DNA of 64,000 nt from Begonia masoniana. Taxonomy: Eukaryota; Streptophyta; Magnoliopsida; Cucurbitales; Begoniaceae. Made by a program: the position numbers and the translations under genes. Under the pieces are notes generated by a model. The model saw only the letters and a list, made by a program, of their open reading frames with translations. It was not told where the DNA came from and ran no database searches. The stretch spans positions 26,954,996-27,018,995 of the forward strand of contig CM039502.1 in the NCBI GenBank assembly GCA_022432975.1. The letters are read 5' to 3'. This document shows, piece after piece, positions 1-10,525 of the stretch; within the stretch, counting starts at the first letter, position 1; each line of letters starts with the position of its first letter.

Positions 1-1900
1 TTGAATGTAGGTTGGAACCTATATCTAGAATAGGAACTAACTTGACCTCATGAAAACCCAGTTAAAAACATGGATTTTAAAACCAATTGGTTGACCAATA
101 CAAGTATGCCACCGACCAGGAAAGGAAACGGTAGTCCGAACTTTAAAAGTTCAGACGACCAAGAGTTACATCTAGTTGGGTGGAGCAGATTATTTGCTTA
201 AGTCGACTACACATAAAATATCTCAATTGACCGATTCAGGCAATTGAACTTAAATGTTTTGTCCACCGTTCCAATGATCGAACCATCAATTTTTCCCATT
301 TCTTTCCAGTTTTTCAAACCAAAACGTTATCAAACTTGATACAAATTAATTTCTTAACAATTTTGTGTAATGATTTATAGTTTATGTCCAATTATTTTGA
401 TTATTAATCCAAAATGTTATTCTTTTCCATGACCCGTAAACTCAAATAAAATCAAAACTTATGCTTGATGATTTTGATTTCTCCTTGAAATTCTCTGTAT
501 CTTAAACCTCCACAACTCTTATCTAGGCTTTCTTCGACAAGATTTTCAGATCAACATCACGGTCCAACATTGAAAATCCAATTCTTCTTTGAGAATGGTA
601 AAAACTCGTAGTTGTTTACATACGTCTTGAAAATAAAAAAGATAAATGTGCCAATTTGTAGTCCTTTGACAGAATTCCGAGTCGTTTGGATCTAAAATCA
701 TACTTCCAAAATAAATCCAAGTTTTACCAAAAGATTGCGAAATCGAAAAGAAATTCAACTTACTCTCCTAGTCCCTTTGAGAAAATTGAAAATATTATGT
801 TCTGGAATGAACGATCCGCTGTCGACACAACAGAATTTTGCTCCCATGAATAACTTTCTCTGACCGGTCATTACTCTCTTGGTTTAAAGTAGGCTATGTA
901 TTATCACCCTGGCCCACAAAAGGACAAACCCATCAGTTTATGTTGCAAAATTTGTAACTGATGATTTGCTCAAGGAAAATTTTAAAACCTATCATTTACC
1001 CTCCTTATTCTTGCATTATCACACTATACGTATTACCAAACAAAAACAGTATAACTATAATAAAATTATCTATTAATCCACAGATAAGTAGTCATACTAA
1101 GCTCAGTATAAATTTCAAGTTATTAGATTGAAAACTTTTATCAAAACACATGCAAACAATTTGGAAAAATTGTTTCATTAACCACAAAAGTATTTTCAAA
1201 CCCTTTTCTACACATCGTAATATGATAGCCACAATAGGTACTTTCAAAACGAACCAAAAAAGTGATATCTAACAAACATATTTCTCTGTATTTACAGAAA
1301 ATGTGCTTCTCATCGACTAAAGGTCTGGTCGTCCACCGATCATCCTGAGACCAAGCATGCTCTCCATAAGATGTTCAGTCACATTATGAAATATCCAATC
1401 CATTAGATCAGTTTTGTAATTACCTTTTAAGTCTCCAAACTATAGGAAGCAAACAGCCTTTTTTTAGAGGTTTTAGAAATTTTTCTACCAATTTCTCTTT
1501 ACATCCCCCGAATGCGTTACTTTTGTATTGTTATTTTTTATGTACTATTAGAAAAAAGATCAATTATGACACTTCACGATGTCTTCTAGAAATTTTTTTA
1601 TTCATCCTACAATAAAACCATGCATGGATGATGATGCAATTCATATGATTTCAAGAATGGGTGACGGAGGATCAAAATGTTGGGGGAATCATCCTATAAA
1701 TTTTATTATTTCTTTCCTACAATATTAAAACATTTGAGTCAATATTAAATTAAAATATGGTAGCGGATATGCATTTCTCTTGGTTGCATTATAAGAACAT
1801 GAGTTAGTTTGTAAAACTAAGTAGGAATTTAGCTTTGTTGGTGCAGTATATTTGAGGGTATACATGTTAATCACTGCGATGGAGTTTAACGTATTTCACT
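1..1900. other. Unassigned AT-rich DNA
   Basis: I see no recognisable gene, LTR terminus or structural RNA here. The only open frames are short and lack a motif I can name, including a 70-codon minus-strand frame at 546-758. This could be old transposon sequence decayed beyond recognition by eye. Confidence 0.5.
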
Positions 1901-1916
1901 GATATAATTGTTTTTT

Positions 1917-2012
1917 AAGATTCTTAAATATTTAATTATATTTTAGTAGTTTATAGATTATTTATTTAAAGAAAGATTGTAGTTTTGGGAGGAGAGAGAA
2001 TTTTTTAGATAG
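1917..2012 (+). repeat. Left copy of an LTR-like direct repeat flanking a Gag relic
   Basis: This segment matches 2961-3062. Both copies run through an AT-rich stretch, then ATTATTTATTTAAA, then a purine-rich GGGAGGAG block, then GAATTTTTT. A pair of direct repeats flanking a Gag relic suggests remnants of short LTRs with the TATA-like TATTTAAA included. The termini are not clean and I see no primer-binding site, so the LTR reading is inference. Confidence 0.45.
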
Positions 2013-2017
2013 CAGGA

Positions 2018-2520
2018 ATGTCTCGAGAGTTAGATTCTCGATATGACGAACTTACTTGCGAGATGGGTATGATGAAAAAGTACATCACGACTATTATGGA
2101 GCAGCTCGCTTCCATTTCTTCGACTTTGCATAGGGGAGAAACAAAGTGTTCTGCTGGGTTAGGTAAGAAGAAAATGAACGAAGGAGAATCAGAGGTGGGC
2201 GAAGGAGGTTACCTGGATTCCTGCCAAGTTCCGACCGTGGAGTTTGGATTCGGATTGATAGATGGGTTCGGCATTCACGCAAGCGAGTCCCGACTAAGGC
2301 TGTTGGAGATGCCTGTGTTCAAAGGAGGTGATCCCGACGACTGGGTGCTCAGAGTAGAGCGGTTCTTTGCTCTTCAACAATGAACTGAGAGTGAAAGAAA
2401 TGGATGCGGTGGTGGTCCATTTGGATGGAGAGGCTCTTGCTTGGTTCCAAAGGATGAATGGACGACAAGTCCTGCCAGATTGGGCCAATTTTAAGAAGGC
2501 TCAGTGAGAGTAAATTTGAA
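2018..2520 (+). pseudogene. gag: Ty3/gypsy Gag N-terminal relic
   Basis: The frame from the ATG at 2018 gives a charged, helix-prone N-terminus. Around residue 90 comes the gypsy Gag signature: an LEMPVFKGGDPDDWVLRVERFF segment that fits the retrotransposon Gag family, whose usual pattern is a P.F.G.DP..W....E.YF core. The frame stops at about 2383. A +1-shifted frame continues the same homology (HLDGEALAWFQRMNG, then WANFKK), so there is a frameshift near 2381. Homology fades after about 2520. The sequence differs from Gag of elements A, D, E and G and belongs to another gypsy lineage. It is flanked by LTR-like repeats and is non-functional. Confidence 0.7.
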
Positions 2521-2960
2521 AAATTTACTCTTTCCGAGACATACCCGATTACATGCTTGAAGCTCAGTTTATAAAATGGGTTGATGATATATATTAGAGC
2601 AGAATTATTGGTGTTCAAATTGATTGGGTTAGGCCAAATCATACACACAACCCAACATATTGAAGACAAATATGCTATTTTACAGGCTGCTGAAAACTTG
2701 GGTGGATTCAGGGAGTCAAGCTTTCAAATTCAATAAATCCAAAATTTTATTCTCTAGGGAAGTCCACACTGACGTTTTCGAATGCTAGGCCCAATCCTTC
2801 TTTCCTTGTAACCCGGGCTTGTCGATGGGGCAAAACGGACAACTCAAAAGAATTTTGTTGTGAAGACAAATACCCAATTAAAAAGATTGACAAATTCCTA
2901 ACTACAAGCAAAGTGAGAAATTATAGAGTTCAATTTATTGCACTTAATATAGTTGTCCTT

Positions 2961-3062
2961 AAGATTGTTAGATAATATTTTAATTATATCTTTTAGTATT
3001 TTTTAGATTATTTATTTAAAAGGAGATTGTAATATTAGGAGGAGTGAAGAATTTTTTGGATG
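2961..3062 (+). repeat. Right copy of the LTR-like direct repeat
   Basis: This matches 1917-2012 with small indels and substitutions, including the ATTATTTATTTAAA core and GGAGGAG block. With the left copy it brackets the Gag relic at about 1 kb, which suggests an internally deleted gypsy element. The true end may lie further right, around 3190, where the sequence becomes T-rich. Confidence 0.4.
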
Positions 3063-3394
3063 GAAAGTTAGTAAAACTCTCGAATATCTTGTTATTTTGA
3101 GAGAGCTAACAGATCTCTCAAATTTCTGATCATTTTGTATTTTCATCTCGTCTTATGTTATATCTTATGGGGTTCATATCACACTAGCATCCTTGAACAT
3201 AAGCAAACTCAGAAAAGCCTAATATAGATCAAAGATAAATAAGTATTAAACTAAGCAGAATTTGATGTTTAAAATAACAATCCTCGGTTGGATTCTTTAA
3301 AGAAAAATTGCAAATAAAATTTGTGTAGGGCATGGGCATTGGAGAAATACAGAAAATTAGTTGTGTAATCAAACTAAGAACTAATAAAAAAAAC

Positions 3395-3885
3395 TTTCAA
3401 ATAATTTACGATGCATGCACAAGATATAAGTAATAAAGAGTAGCTACAAAACTTCACCGACACAATAGCTTTTAAATTTTTTTGATAGAACTACCAAAGA
3501 ATTACCGGGCAAATCTTCTTTGGCAGATGCCATGTTAAATACGTTTATATGATATCCCTACATGACAATCTGCCAATGGAGACTTTGCCCAGAAATTCAA
3601 CTGCAATTTAAGCTCAAGAGCTACACATACAGAAGAACGTGGAATGCCTTCTTATTTATGGAGATAAAGAACAAGCATATCCTTTGGAACAATCCTTTTG
3701 GCGTGTCATATTTTTTTGAACCAATTTCATGGTCCTAATATTCTCTTTCAAACTCAAAATAAATGAGTTTTTTTGGCTATGCAATATATGTTATTATTTC
3801 TCGTCGATATTGTTTTTGAGAAGTGCTCAAGATATGAGCAGTGGATTGGTGAAGAACTATGTGTTTCGTTGTTCAGTTATTTTAA
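3395..3885 (+). repeat. Repeat U, copy 1 (second half only)
   Basis: This aligns over about 490 bp with 28450-28940, and its first part aligns with 37330-37480. Shared landmarks are GCATGCACAAGATA, the stretch around GAATTAC followed by TCTTTGGCAGA, GGAGACTTTGCC, ACCAATTTCATGGTCC and GAGAAGTGCTC. I see no conserved protein, terminal inverted repeat or LTR end. It is an old dispersed repeat of unknown class. Confidence 0.7.
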
Positions 3886-3889
3886 AGGA

Positions 3890-5080
3890 TAAAATAAAAA
3901 TTAAAGCATATACTTTAGTGATTTGTTCAAATTAAATCATTTTTTTTAATAAAATGAATATCAAAATTTTGAGATTCGTTCAACTCAAATTTTAAATTTT
4001 TTTTAACAAAATAAACCTGAAATTGATTTTTTCAGTTTAACTTTGTTTTGTTCCTATTCGGTTTTTGTTTTACATTTATTATATTTAGACTCGGTTCTGG
4101 TTAGGTTGGACTTACTTTTGGGTCAATTGTAGTTGGTTTAGGCTTAATTTTTGTCTGTTTGGTCTCATTTTTTTGTATTAAAAAAATGTACAATACTATT
4201 TTATTCGTGCAATTTGGTTTCCATAGGAGAAATATTGAGTAGGGACTAATTTGTTTACTGTGTAAATTTTGATATTTATTTTGTTAAAAAAATTCATAAG
4301 TTGGACGCCTTTTAAAATTTGAGGTAAAGTTCCATAATATGTACTTTACCTTATTTTACAGTTTGTTTGATAAATCTTGCTTCAATTTCATTCAAGGCAG
4401 TTTTCATTTTGTTTCTGTTGTCAAGGTTTCATAAGATTTCTTTGGATTTTCCTAAGATGAAAGGGAAATATATTGAGAATAAAGGTGGAAGATGCAGTGA
4501 AATGGAAGATTCATGAGCATGTTCTCTTCTTTATTATTCATTTTCCAATATAAATAAATTGACATTACACATTTTGTGCAGCAAAAACTCGAGTGTGTTT
4601 CTTTAGTGGTCCAATATTCTCGGTCTATTTTTTAAAAACTATGAAACTTATTTTTTCCTTTGAAATATGATATATACTTGTCCTATCACATTTATTAACA
4701 ACAGGTAAGACGAGTCGACGTGTCGCATTTCGGTATTAAAATTTTAGAAGCACATGTCATTGTGTTAGGTAAAATAAGGAAGGAAAGCTCTTAGTGGTTA
4801 TTGATTAACGAAGTTGAAAATAACCATTGCTGCAACTCCAATAAAAAATGATGGTTGAAAACTGGTTGTCCTTAATTAATTAAGAAAGTTCAATGTAACG
4901 GTGCCATAAACTCATTGTTAACTAGTGAGGTTGAGAATAGAATAGTTGTTAACTATGTGATAGTCAGCATCAGAAATTCGAAATTTAATATTAAGGTACA
5001 TTACAAAAACTTATCGTTAGGACACCCTATTCAAGGAATGAGTTGCCTGGTGTAGTCATTCTAATGGGCCAGGTCTCAAT
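3890..5080. other. Unassigned AT-rich DNA
   Basis: No recognisable coding region or repeat terminus is visible. Homopolymer T and A runs are frequent and the open frames are short. Confidence 0.5.
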
Positions 5081-5084
5081 ATAA

Positions 5085-5330
5085 TAGCTAGAAACGAAGA
5101 ATAATAATCAAGAAAAATATAAATAAATAAGAAAACACAAGAACACTAAAGTTTACGTAGAAAACCCTAAATAGAAAAAAATTATAGGCAGATGAAGAAA
5201 TTAAGGTACAATTTAGTCTTGCAACTCAAGTATCAATATATAGATAAAATATAAAACTCTAATATTGATATACGACCTCGACCCTACCCAACTAGAATTC
5301 GGGTCACACTGAAATTTAACAATTATCAAT
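5085..5330 (-). repeat. Copia-LTR-like fragment, copy a
   Basis: This resembles 5440-5615. Both contain TTGCRACTCAA, ATCAATATATAGA, TACGA..TCGACCCTACC or a variant, and GGGTCACACYRAA, and they end in TTTAACA or CTCTAACA. Read on the minus strand the end is TGTTAGAG-like, typical of copia LTR 5' termini. It is a degenerate fragment without a partner internal region. Confidence 0.5.
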
Positions 5331-5439
5331 TGTTGATATTAGAGCTTTGGTTTTGAGAATTCAAAGCAAGGTTGAGAGTTTCGTACTCGGATTTAACGAA
5401 TGTTGGGTTTTGCAATTTTTGAAATTAAAGTTGCAATTT

Positions 5440-5615
5440 TATGGAAAAAGAAAAAACCACAGACAAAGAAGAAATTTACTATATGAAATCATGGTGCAAT
5501 TGAGTTTTGCGACTCAATCATCAATATATAGAAAAAACATAAAACCATATACTGATATACGAAATTGACCCTACCTAACTATAAATAGGGTCACACCAAA
5601 CTCTAACAATCTCAA
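5440..5615 (-). repeat. Copia-LTR-like fragment, copy b
   Basis: This is the second, better-preserved copy of the preceding repeat. On the minus strand it starts TGTTAGAGTTTGGTGTGACC and is followed by the TATA-like CTATTTATAG, which is how many copia LTRs begin. The flank at 5616-6035 runs into the end of element E with no recognisable coding content. Confidence 0.55.
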
Positions 5616-7164
5616 CATTGACACGAATTTCACATGAGAGATTCAATGCAAGCTACTCAGCCCAACCCAAAGCGAATTCAGAATATCAAATTCTAAAAAT
5701 GTCCATCTTCAAAGAAATTCTGGTGTAAGGAAATGAATATACAAAACTTCATTAGAAAATAACCTCCTCTTTCACAAAGGCCCATAGCGGGATAGCTCAA
5801 TAACTAATATTGATCAAGTTTAAGCTCTGTTTAAACTTGAGAGACATACTTGACAAGAAATCACATCTCTTCCTCTATGGTATCACCGAGCTATTTGAGT
5901 TATCACAACGTGTTGAATATTCACATAGGAATCGTTACTTCACCTACAATGATATACTTGCACTTTTTTCATCCAGAGTACTCAACGAAATCAGATTTTT
6001 CCTCAACTGGGGAATATGTCGCTTATTACCCAGTGTGTAACGCCCTGGGTTTTCTGAACCCGGTTCGTTACTCATAATATTGAACTACACTATGACATTC
6101 TGAGAAAATATTAAAATTTCACTCGACGGTCAAAATTTGATCCTTAAACGTAAAAACTTGCAGCAGAAAATATTTGTATAAAACGACATTCATTAAATAA
6201 TTAAATATTAAAGACTGTTGGTTGAAAGAAAACAACAGAACATATCTACCGCTGAATAGTTCTAGCGATATTATTAGAGACAGAGTAGTCTCGGCGGTGG
6301 AAACAGGAATAGAAGACATCCACCGCTAAACAGTGTCGGCGGTAGAAGCAGAAACAAAAGGATCCTTCTGCTACCAACATCCACCTCTCACGTCAGTCGA
6401 ATGACACGTCAACTTCACACACGTGCACCGGCCACGTCAGTCAAATGACGCGTCGACTACGCACGTCCACCGGTTACAAAACGAAAAACTCTATTTCTCA
6501 CATCTATACTCACATCCACCGGTCATAAAACGACAAAAGTTTAATACTCACATCCACTGATAATAAAACGACAAAAGCCTAATACTAACATCCACCGATC
6601 ATAAAACGACAAAAGCCTAACACTAACATCCATCGATCATAAAACGACAAAACCCATTACTCACGTCTACCGTTCGACAACATCCACTGATAGACTACAT
6701 CCACCGATAGATTACATCCACCGGTAGATTATAATACTCAACGTCCACCGGTGGATTACATCCACCGATAGACAATAACACTCATTATAGCAGCATATCA
6801 ACCATTTTCACTCTAAACAAATAAAACTCCGACTACCAAAATAACTTGTACATATTATTGAAAATCGTTCAAAACAACATAAGTCCACAACTTTCTAAAA
6901 ATACCCAGCAAGACAACTACCTCTAAACCAAATCATGTTTTTCAAACTCAGAACAAGAAAACCTTAAACTTGTTAAAAATATCAAAACTACTAATATTAT
7001 TAAAACCCTCTGCACACTTCAACAAATCACTTAACCACTGAAACTTCATATATAGACAATAGTTAAACCGCCTCATCAGAACACCAAACCGTGACATTGA
7101 AGTGCTCCCCCAACCAGCCTAGTCCTCAACATGCTCAGAGAACGCACCTTCTGAAGCTTCTTCA

Positions 7165-7622
7165 CCTATATCACAAAACTCATCTATTAGCCTAATGCTA
7201 AGTAAGTAGAGTAATAATGAAATGATATGCTGAAACATAAATCCTAGTCATGCAATTGCTATTTTCACACCTCAGTTGCATTCATGTTCTTTCTCTGATA
7301 TGATCCCTCGGTTTCATTGGGAATTGGATCAATTTTTTCAAAGTCATACATCCTCTTCATAAATTAAGGGGCAGATTAGTTCCCTTAACAGCTGATCTGA
7401 TCCTAAATTCCATTGAGAAGCAAATCAATTTTCCCAAAGTTATAAATCATCTTCATAAGTTAAGGGGCGGATTAGTTCCCTTAATAGTTGGTCTATTACA
7501 ATCTGTTTATGCCTTACCATTCCTTTACATGTAAATTCATTTTTGTATTCTTTCTAAAAACATGATGCATGACATACAGAAAACATTCAAACATGCATAA
7601 ACCTACTATTTTGTGATGTAGG
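7165..7622 (-). other. LTR stem module of element E
   Basis: Plus-strand arms are 7165-7179 and 7608-7622. As minus-strand RNA, CCTACATCACAAAAT would pair with GTTTTGTGATATAGG, with one C-A mismatch and one terminal wobble. The 428-nt loop holds two GGATCA/TTAAGGG-type units. The 5' arm follows a CAGGTAAGT donor-like site. Confidence 0.65.
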
Positions 7623-8025
7623 CTCGAAGGCACACACATACTCCACTTACCTGACTTCCTGGGAAAAGTTGGGTTGCAGGCTATCTCGGGATTTTGCTCA
7701 CCTAAAATCATAAACAAAGTGTTAATTCAATCTTCACTATAACTATTCTAAACTATTCAGAAACCTAAGGAAGCTAACTTGGAACTCTATTAATCGTGCA
7801 TTCTCGGTTTATCACCTAAACCCGAACCTACTCTCATTCACAGCATTCCCAAAACACACATTGTACTCTCTCTGCTATCTAGCCACTAAAACTCAAGAAA
7901 ACTCACATAGGTTGAAGAATGGAAATCGGAGAGGAAAATCGCCTGGAGAGCTCTGCTGAGCTTGAGCTAAATACCGAGAAAGAAAAATGAGAAAACAGTG
8001 GCGGCTAAACCTCATTAAACCCTTC

Positions 8026-8034
8026 CTTAAATAC
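8026..8034 (-). promoter_or_regulatory. TATA-like box of E 3' LTR
   Basis: Minus-strand GTATTTAAG lies about 145 bp inside the LTR 5' end. The same word sits at the equivalent place in the A and G LTRs. This conservation suggests the core promoter and a short U3. Function is inferred. Confidence 0.55.
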
Positions 8035-8182
8035 GGTATCCACTATAAATCTCAAATTACCATTATGCCCTTACTTAGTCACTCATTAACCTAATCAATA
8101 ATTCTCTAAATTTCATCCATAAAGTGTACACTATTAGTTGACAAGGTAAAACTGGTTCAATGGAACCGGGTGTTACAATCTA

Positions 8183-8190
8183 CCCTCCTT
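8183..8190 (-). other. Polypurine tract of element E
   Basis: Minus-strand AAGGAGGG sits 5 bp upstream of the 3' LTR start. It is identical to the tract of element A and lies where a plus-strand primer is expected. Confidence 0.75.
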
Positions 8191-8192
8191 AA

Positions 8193-8433
8193 AAGAATTT
8201 TGTTCTTAAAATTCAATACCTGAATAACTCTGGATGTTGGTTCATCATGTCCTGCTAGCGCTCTCAAGTTGTCTCCTCAACATCCTGGTTACGCCATAAC
8301 ACCTTCACTGGTTGAACTTCCTTATTACGTAGCACTTTTGTTGCATAGTCCAAAATTTCTACAGGTTTCTCCTCATAGGTAAGGGTAGAATGAACTTCAA
8401 TGTTCTGCTGTTCCGCAATTTGAGATGGATCCC
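8193..8433 (-). pseudogene. pol: E polyprotein C-terminus (chromodomain-like tail), distal part
   Basis: The minus-strand frame reads from PSQIAEQQ through a proline-valine-glutamate segment, then LRNKEVQPVKVLWRNQDVEE and TT. It aligns with the chromodomain-like tails of A, D and G. These tails carry the pattern IL....K.LRNK.V..VKVLW.....EE.TWE. The upstream part of the same domain lies at 17878 onward, beyond element A. The tail probably tethers integrase to chromatin, as known for chromoviruses. The tryptophan-rich end is followed by a stop (TAG from AGCGCTAGC), so the last residues are degenerate. Confidence 0.8.
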
Positions 8434-10512
8434 TGTAACGCCCCGAGTTTTCTGAACCCGGTTTGTCACTCATGAACCTGAATATTACTAAGAAACCTTG
8501 AACCGAATTTAAAACTTCCTTCGGAATTCAAATTTTAACGTTTGATAAAACATGAAGACTTGCAGCGGAAAATCTTCGAGCAAAAATAGAGTTGAGCAAA
8601 ACTATGCAACAGTGTTTGAATGATTGAGTAAAATATTAAGAAAATAATTCAGCCGGAAGGGATAAAGGTTTAAGCGTAAATTACTTAAAATTTAAGAAAG
8701 TCAAACACATCATCCGGAGAGCGAAGTCAACCGGAAGGAACTGGCTTAGAAAATAGAAGGCTTTTCCTAATAACAAAATGACAAAGTTTTGGCTACATCA
8801 TCCGGTCACAAAACGACAAAATACATCCTTCATCTACCGGTGACGTCAGCCGGATGATTTCTTCATCCAATCGACTTTACTCTACATCCACCGGTGACGT
8901 CAGCCGGATGATTTCCTCATCCGATCGACTTTACTCTACATCCACCGGTGACGTTAGCCGGATGATTTCCTCATCCGATCGACTAGACGACAAGTTCCAA
9001 CCTATATCTTTCGTTGGCTTCCACTGAAGACATCTTCCGATAGACAACAAAACATCAACTCAATATCTGCCGGTAGACTTCATCTACCGATAGAGAACAG
9101 AATCACATTTTATCCACTCCATGGCTTACAATCACAACTCTAATTACAGATAAGAGTTTACTCACTTCACTGAAACATTCAGAAATGATTCAAATCGTTG
9201 CATATCTCAAACCCAGTAAAAATCCAGTATTTAAAACTAACGGAATACTAACATCAGAAGGGTCTCAAAATATTTTTTGAAAACATCTAAGCAACTTCTT
9301 TCATTAGAAAGTTTAACATACTCAATTTGAAACCAATGTTCACTAAACCTTCACCACCACAGACACCAATTAAACCGCCCGATCAGCTGCCAGTCTATTA
9401 CAAGGAAGCACTCCTCCAACCAGTCTAGTCCTCAGTAGACTCAGAAAGCACACCTGCTGTCACTTCTTCGCCTACATCACAAAACTCATCTATTAGCCTA
9501 ATGCTAAGCAAGTAAAGCAATGATAAAATGGAAATGCTGAACATAAAACTTCCTAAACATGCAGTTTCTACTTTCTCATCTCAGTTGCATATTCATCGTT
9601 CTGTTAAGATCCCCATGTGAAGTTGGGAGTTGGATCAACTCTCCCAAAGTATAAATCCACTGTCTCATTAAGGGGCGGATTAATTCCCTTAACAGTAAGT
9701 CTGATTCACGTCCTCCGATCCCCCTTTGAAATTGGGAGTTGGATCAACTCTCCCAAAGTATAAATATCCATTGTCTCATTAAAGAGCGGATTAATTCCCT
9801 TAACAGTAAAACTGGTTTACATAACTGTTCAGTACATTCATTCCTTGCTCAACAAACCATGTAAATTCATTTTCGTATAATTTCAGAAATATGATGCATG
9901 ACATGTAAGCACATTCAATAAGTAAAAATCCTACTGTTTTGTGATGTAGGCCCGAAGGCTCAAGCAAACTTCACTTACCTGGATTCCTGGTGGATACTCG
10001 GTTAGGAGTTGCTTCGGAAATGCTCACCTAGAACCATGAACAGAACATTAAGCAAATCCTTACTAATCCCCATTCTAAAGCATTCTGAAACTTAAGTGGA
10101 CCGTTAGGAGTTCTATTCACTAAGCATTTTCCCAAATTTTCACCCCAACCCGAATCTACACTCATTCACAGCATATACGAAATCCCCACATTGCACTCCC
10201 TCAGCTATCTAACTGCTTAAACTTAAGAGAAATGAGGAAAACTTACCTAAGTTGAAGGAGGATCGGGCGAGGAAAATCGTCTAGAGAGCTCGGCTGCTTG
10301 AGCTGAAAACCCGAAGAGAAAATGGTATGAAATTGGTGGCGGCTACTGTGCATTAAACCCAACCCTCTTTCCTTAAATACGTTATCCACTTTTGAAAATT
10401 GTAAATTTACTCTAGTGCCCTTGTCTAGTCATTTAATAACCCTACTTGAATTATTGACTAATCGTACCATTAATAATAAAAAAAAGCTGGTTCGATAGAA
10501 CCGGGTGCTACA
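8434..10512 (-). repeat. 3' LTR of element A
   Basis: It starts TGTAACGCC at 8434 and ends GGTGCTACA at 10512 on the plus strand, giving 2,079 bp. It is 607 bp shorter than its partner at 15187-17872. Nearly all of that difference is 11 copies of a 54-bp unit. It retains about three units at 8830-8985, of which two have an intact TGACGTCA and one reads TGACGTTA. Confidence 0.96.
9471..9950 (-). other. LTR stem module, A 3' LTR
   Basis: Plus-strand arms 9471-9485 (CCTACATCACAAAAC) and 9936-9950 (GTTTTGTGATGTAGG) are perfect 15-bp reverse complements, separated by 450 nt. On the minus strand the 5' arm starts 28 nt after a donor-like GT at 9978. The 3' arm carries the acceptor-like AG. Confidence 0.8.
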
Positions 10513-10516
10513 ATCT

Positions 10517-10525
10517 ACCCTCCTT
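10517..10525 (-). other. Polypurine tract of element A
   Basis: Minus-strand AAGGAGGGT lies just upstream of the 3' LTR, 4 bp from its terminal TGT. Position and composition fit a plus-strand priming site. Confidence 0.8.

Larger units (their letters stand above)
6036..8177 (-). repeat. 3' LTR of element E
   Basis: On the plus strand it begins TGTAACGCC at 6036 and ends GGTGTTACA at 8177, giving 2,142 bp with the inverted TGT...ACA termini typical of LTRs. Its last 110 bp match the 5' LTR remnant at 21623-21732 with only a few changes. It contains a promoter-like GTATTTAAG near its 5' end, a splice-donor-like CAGGTAAGT, the complementary arm pair described separately, and a zone (6310-6780) rich in CATCCACCGGT-like and AAAACGACAAAA words. 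Confidence 0.95.

Noticed and set aside
546..758. 70-codon minus frame (MNFFSISQSFG...)
   Set aside because: No family recognised, no promoter or partner exon; most likely a chance frame.
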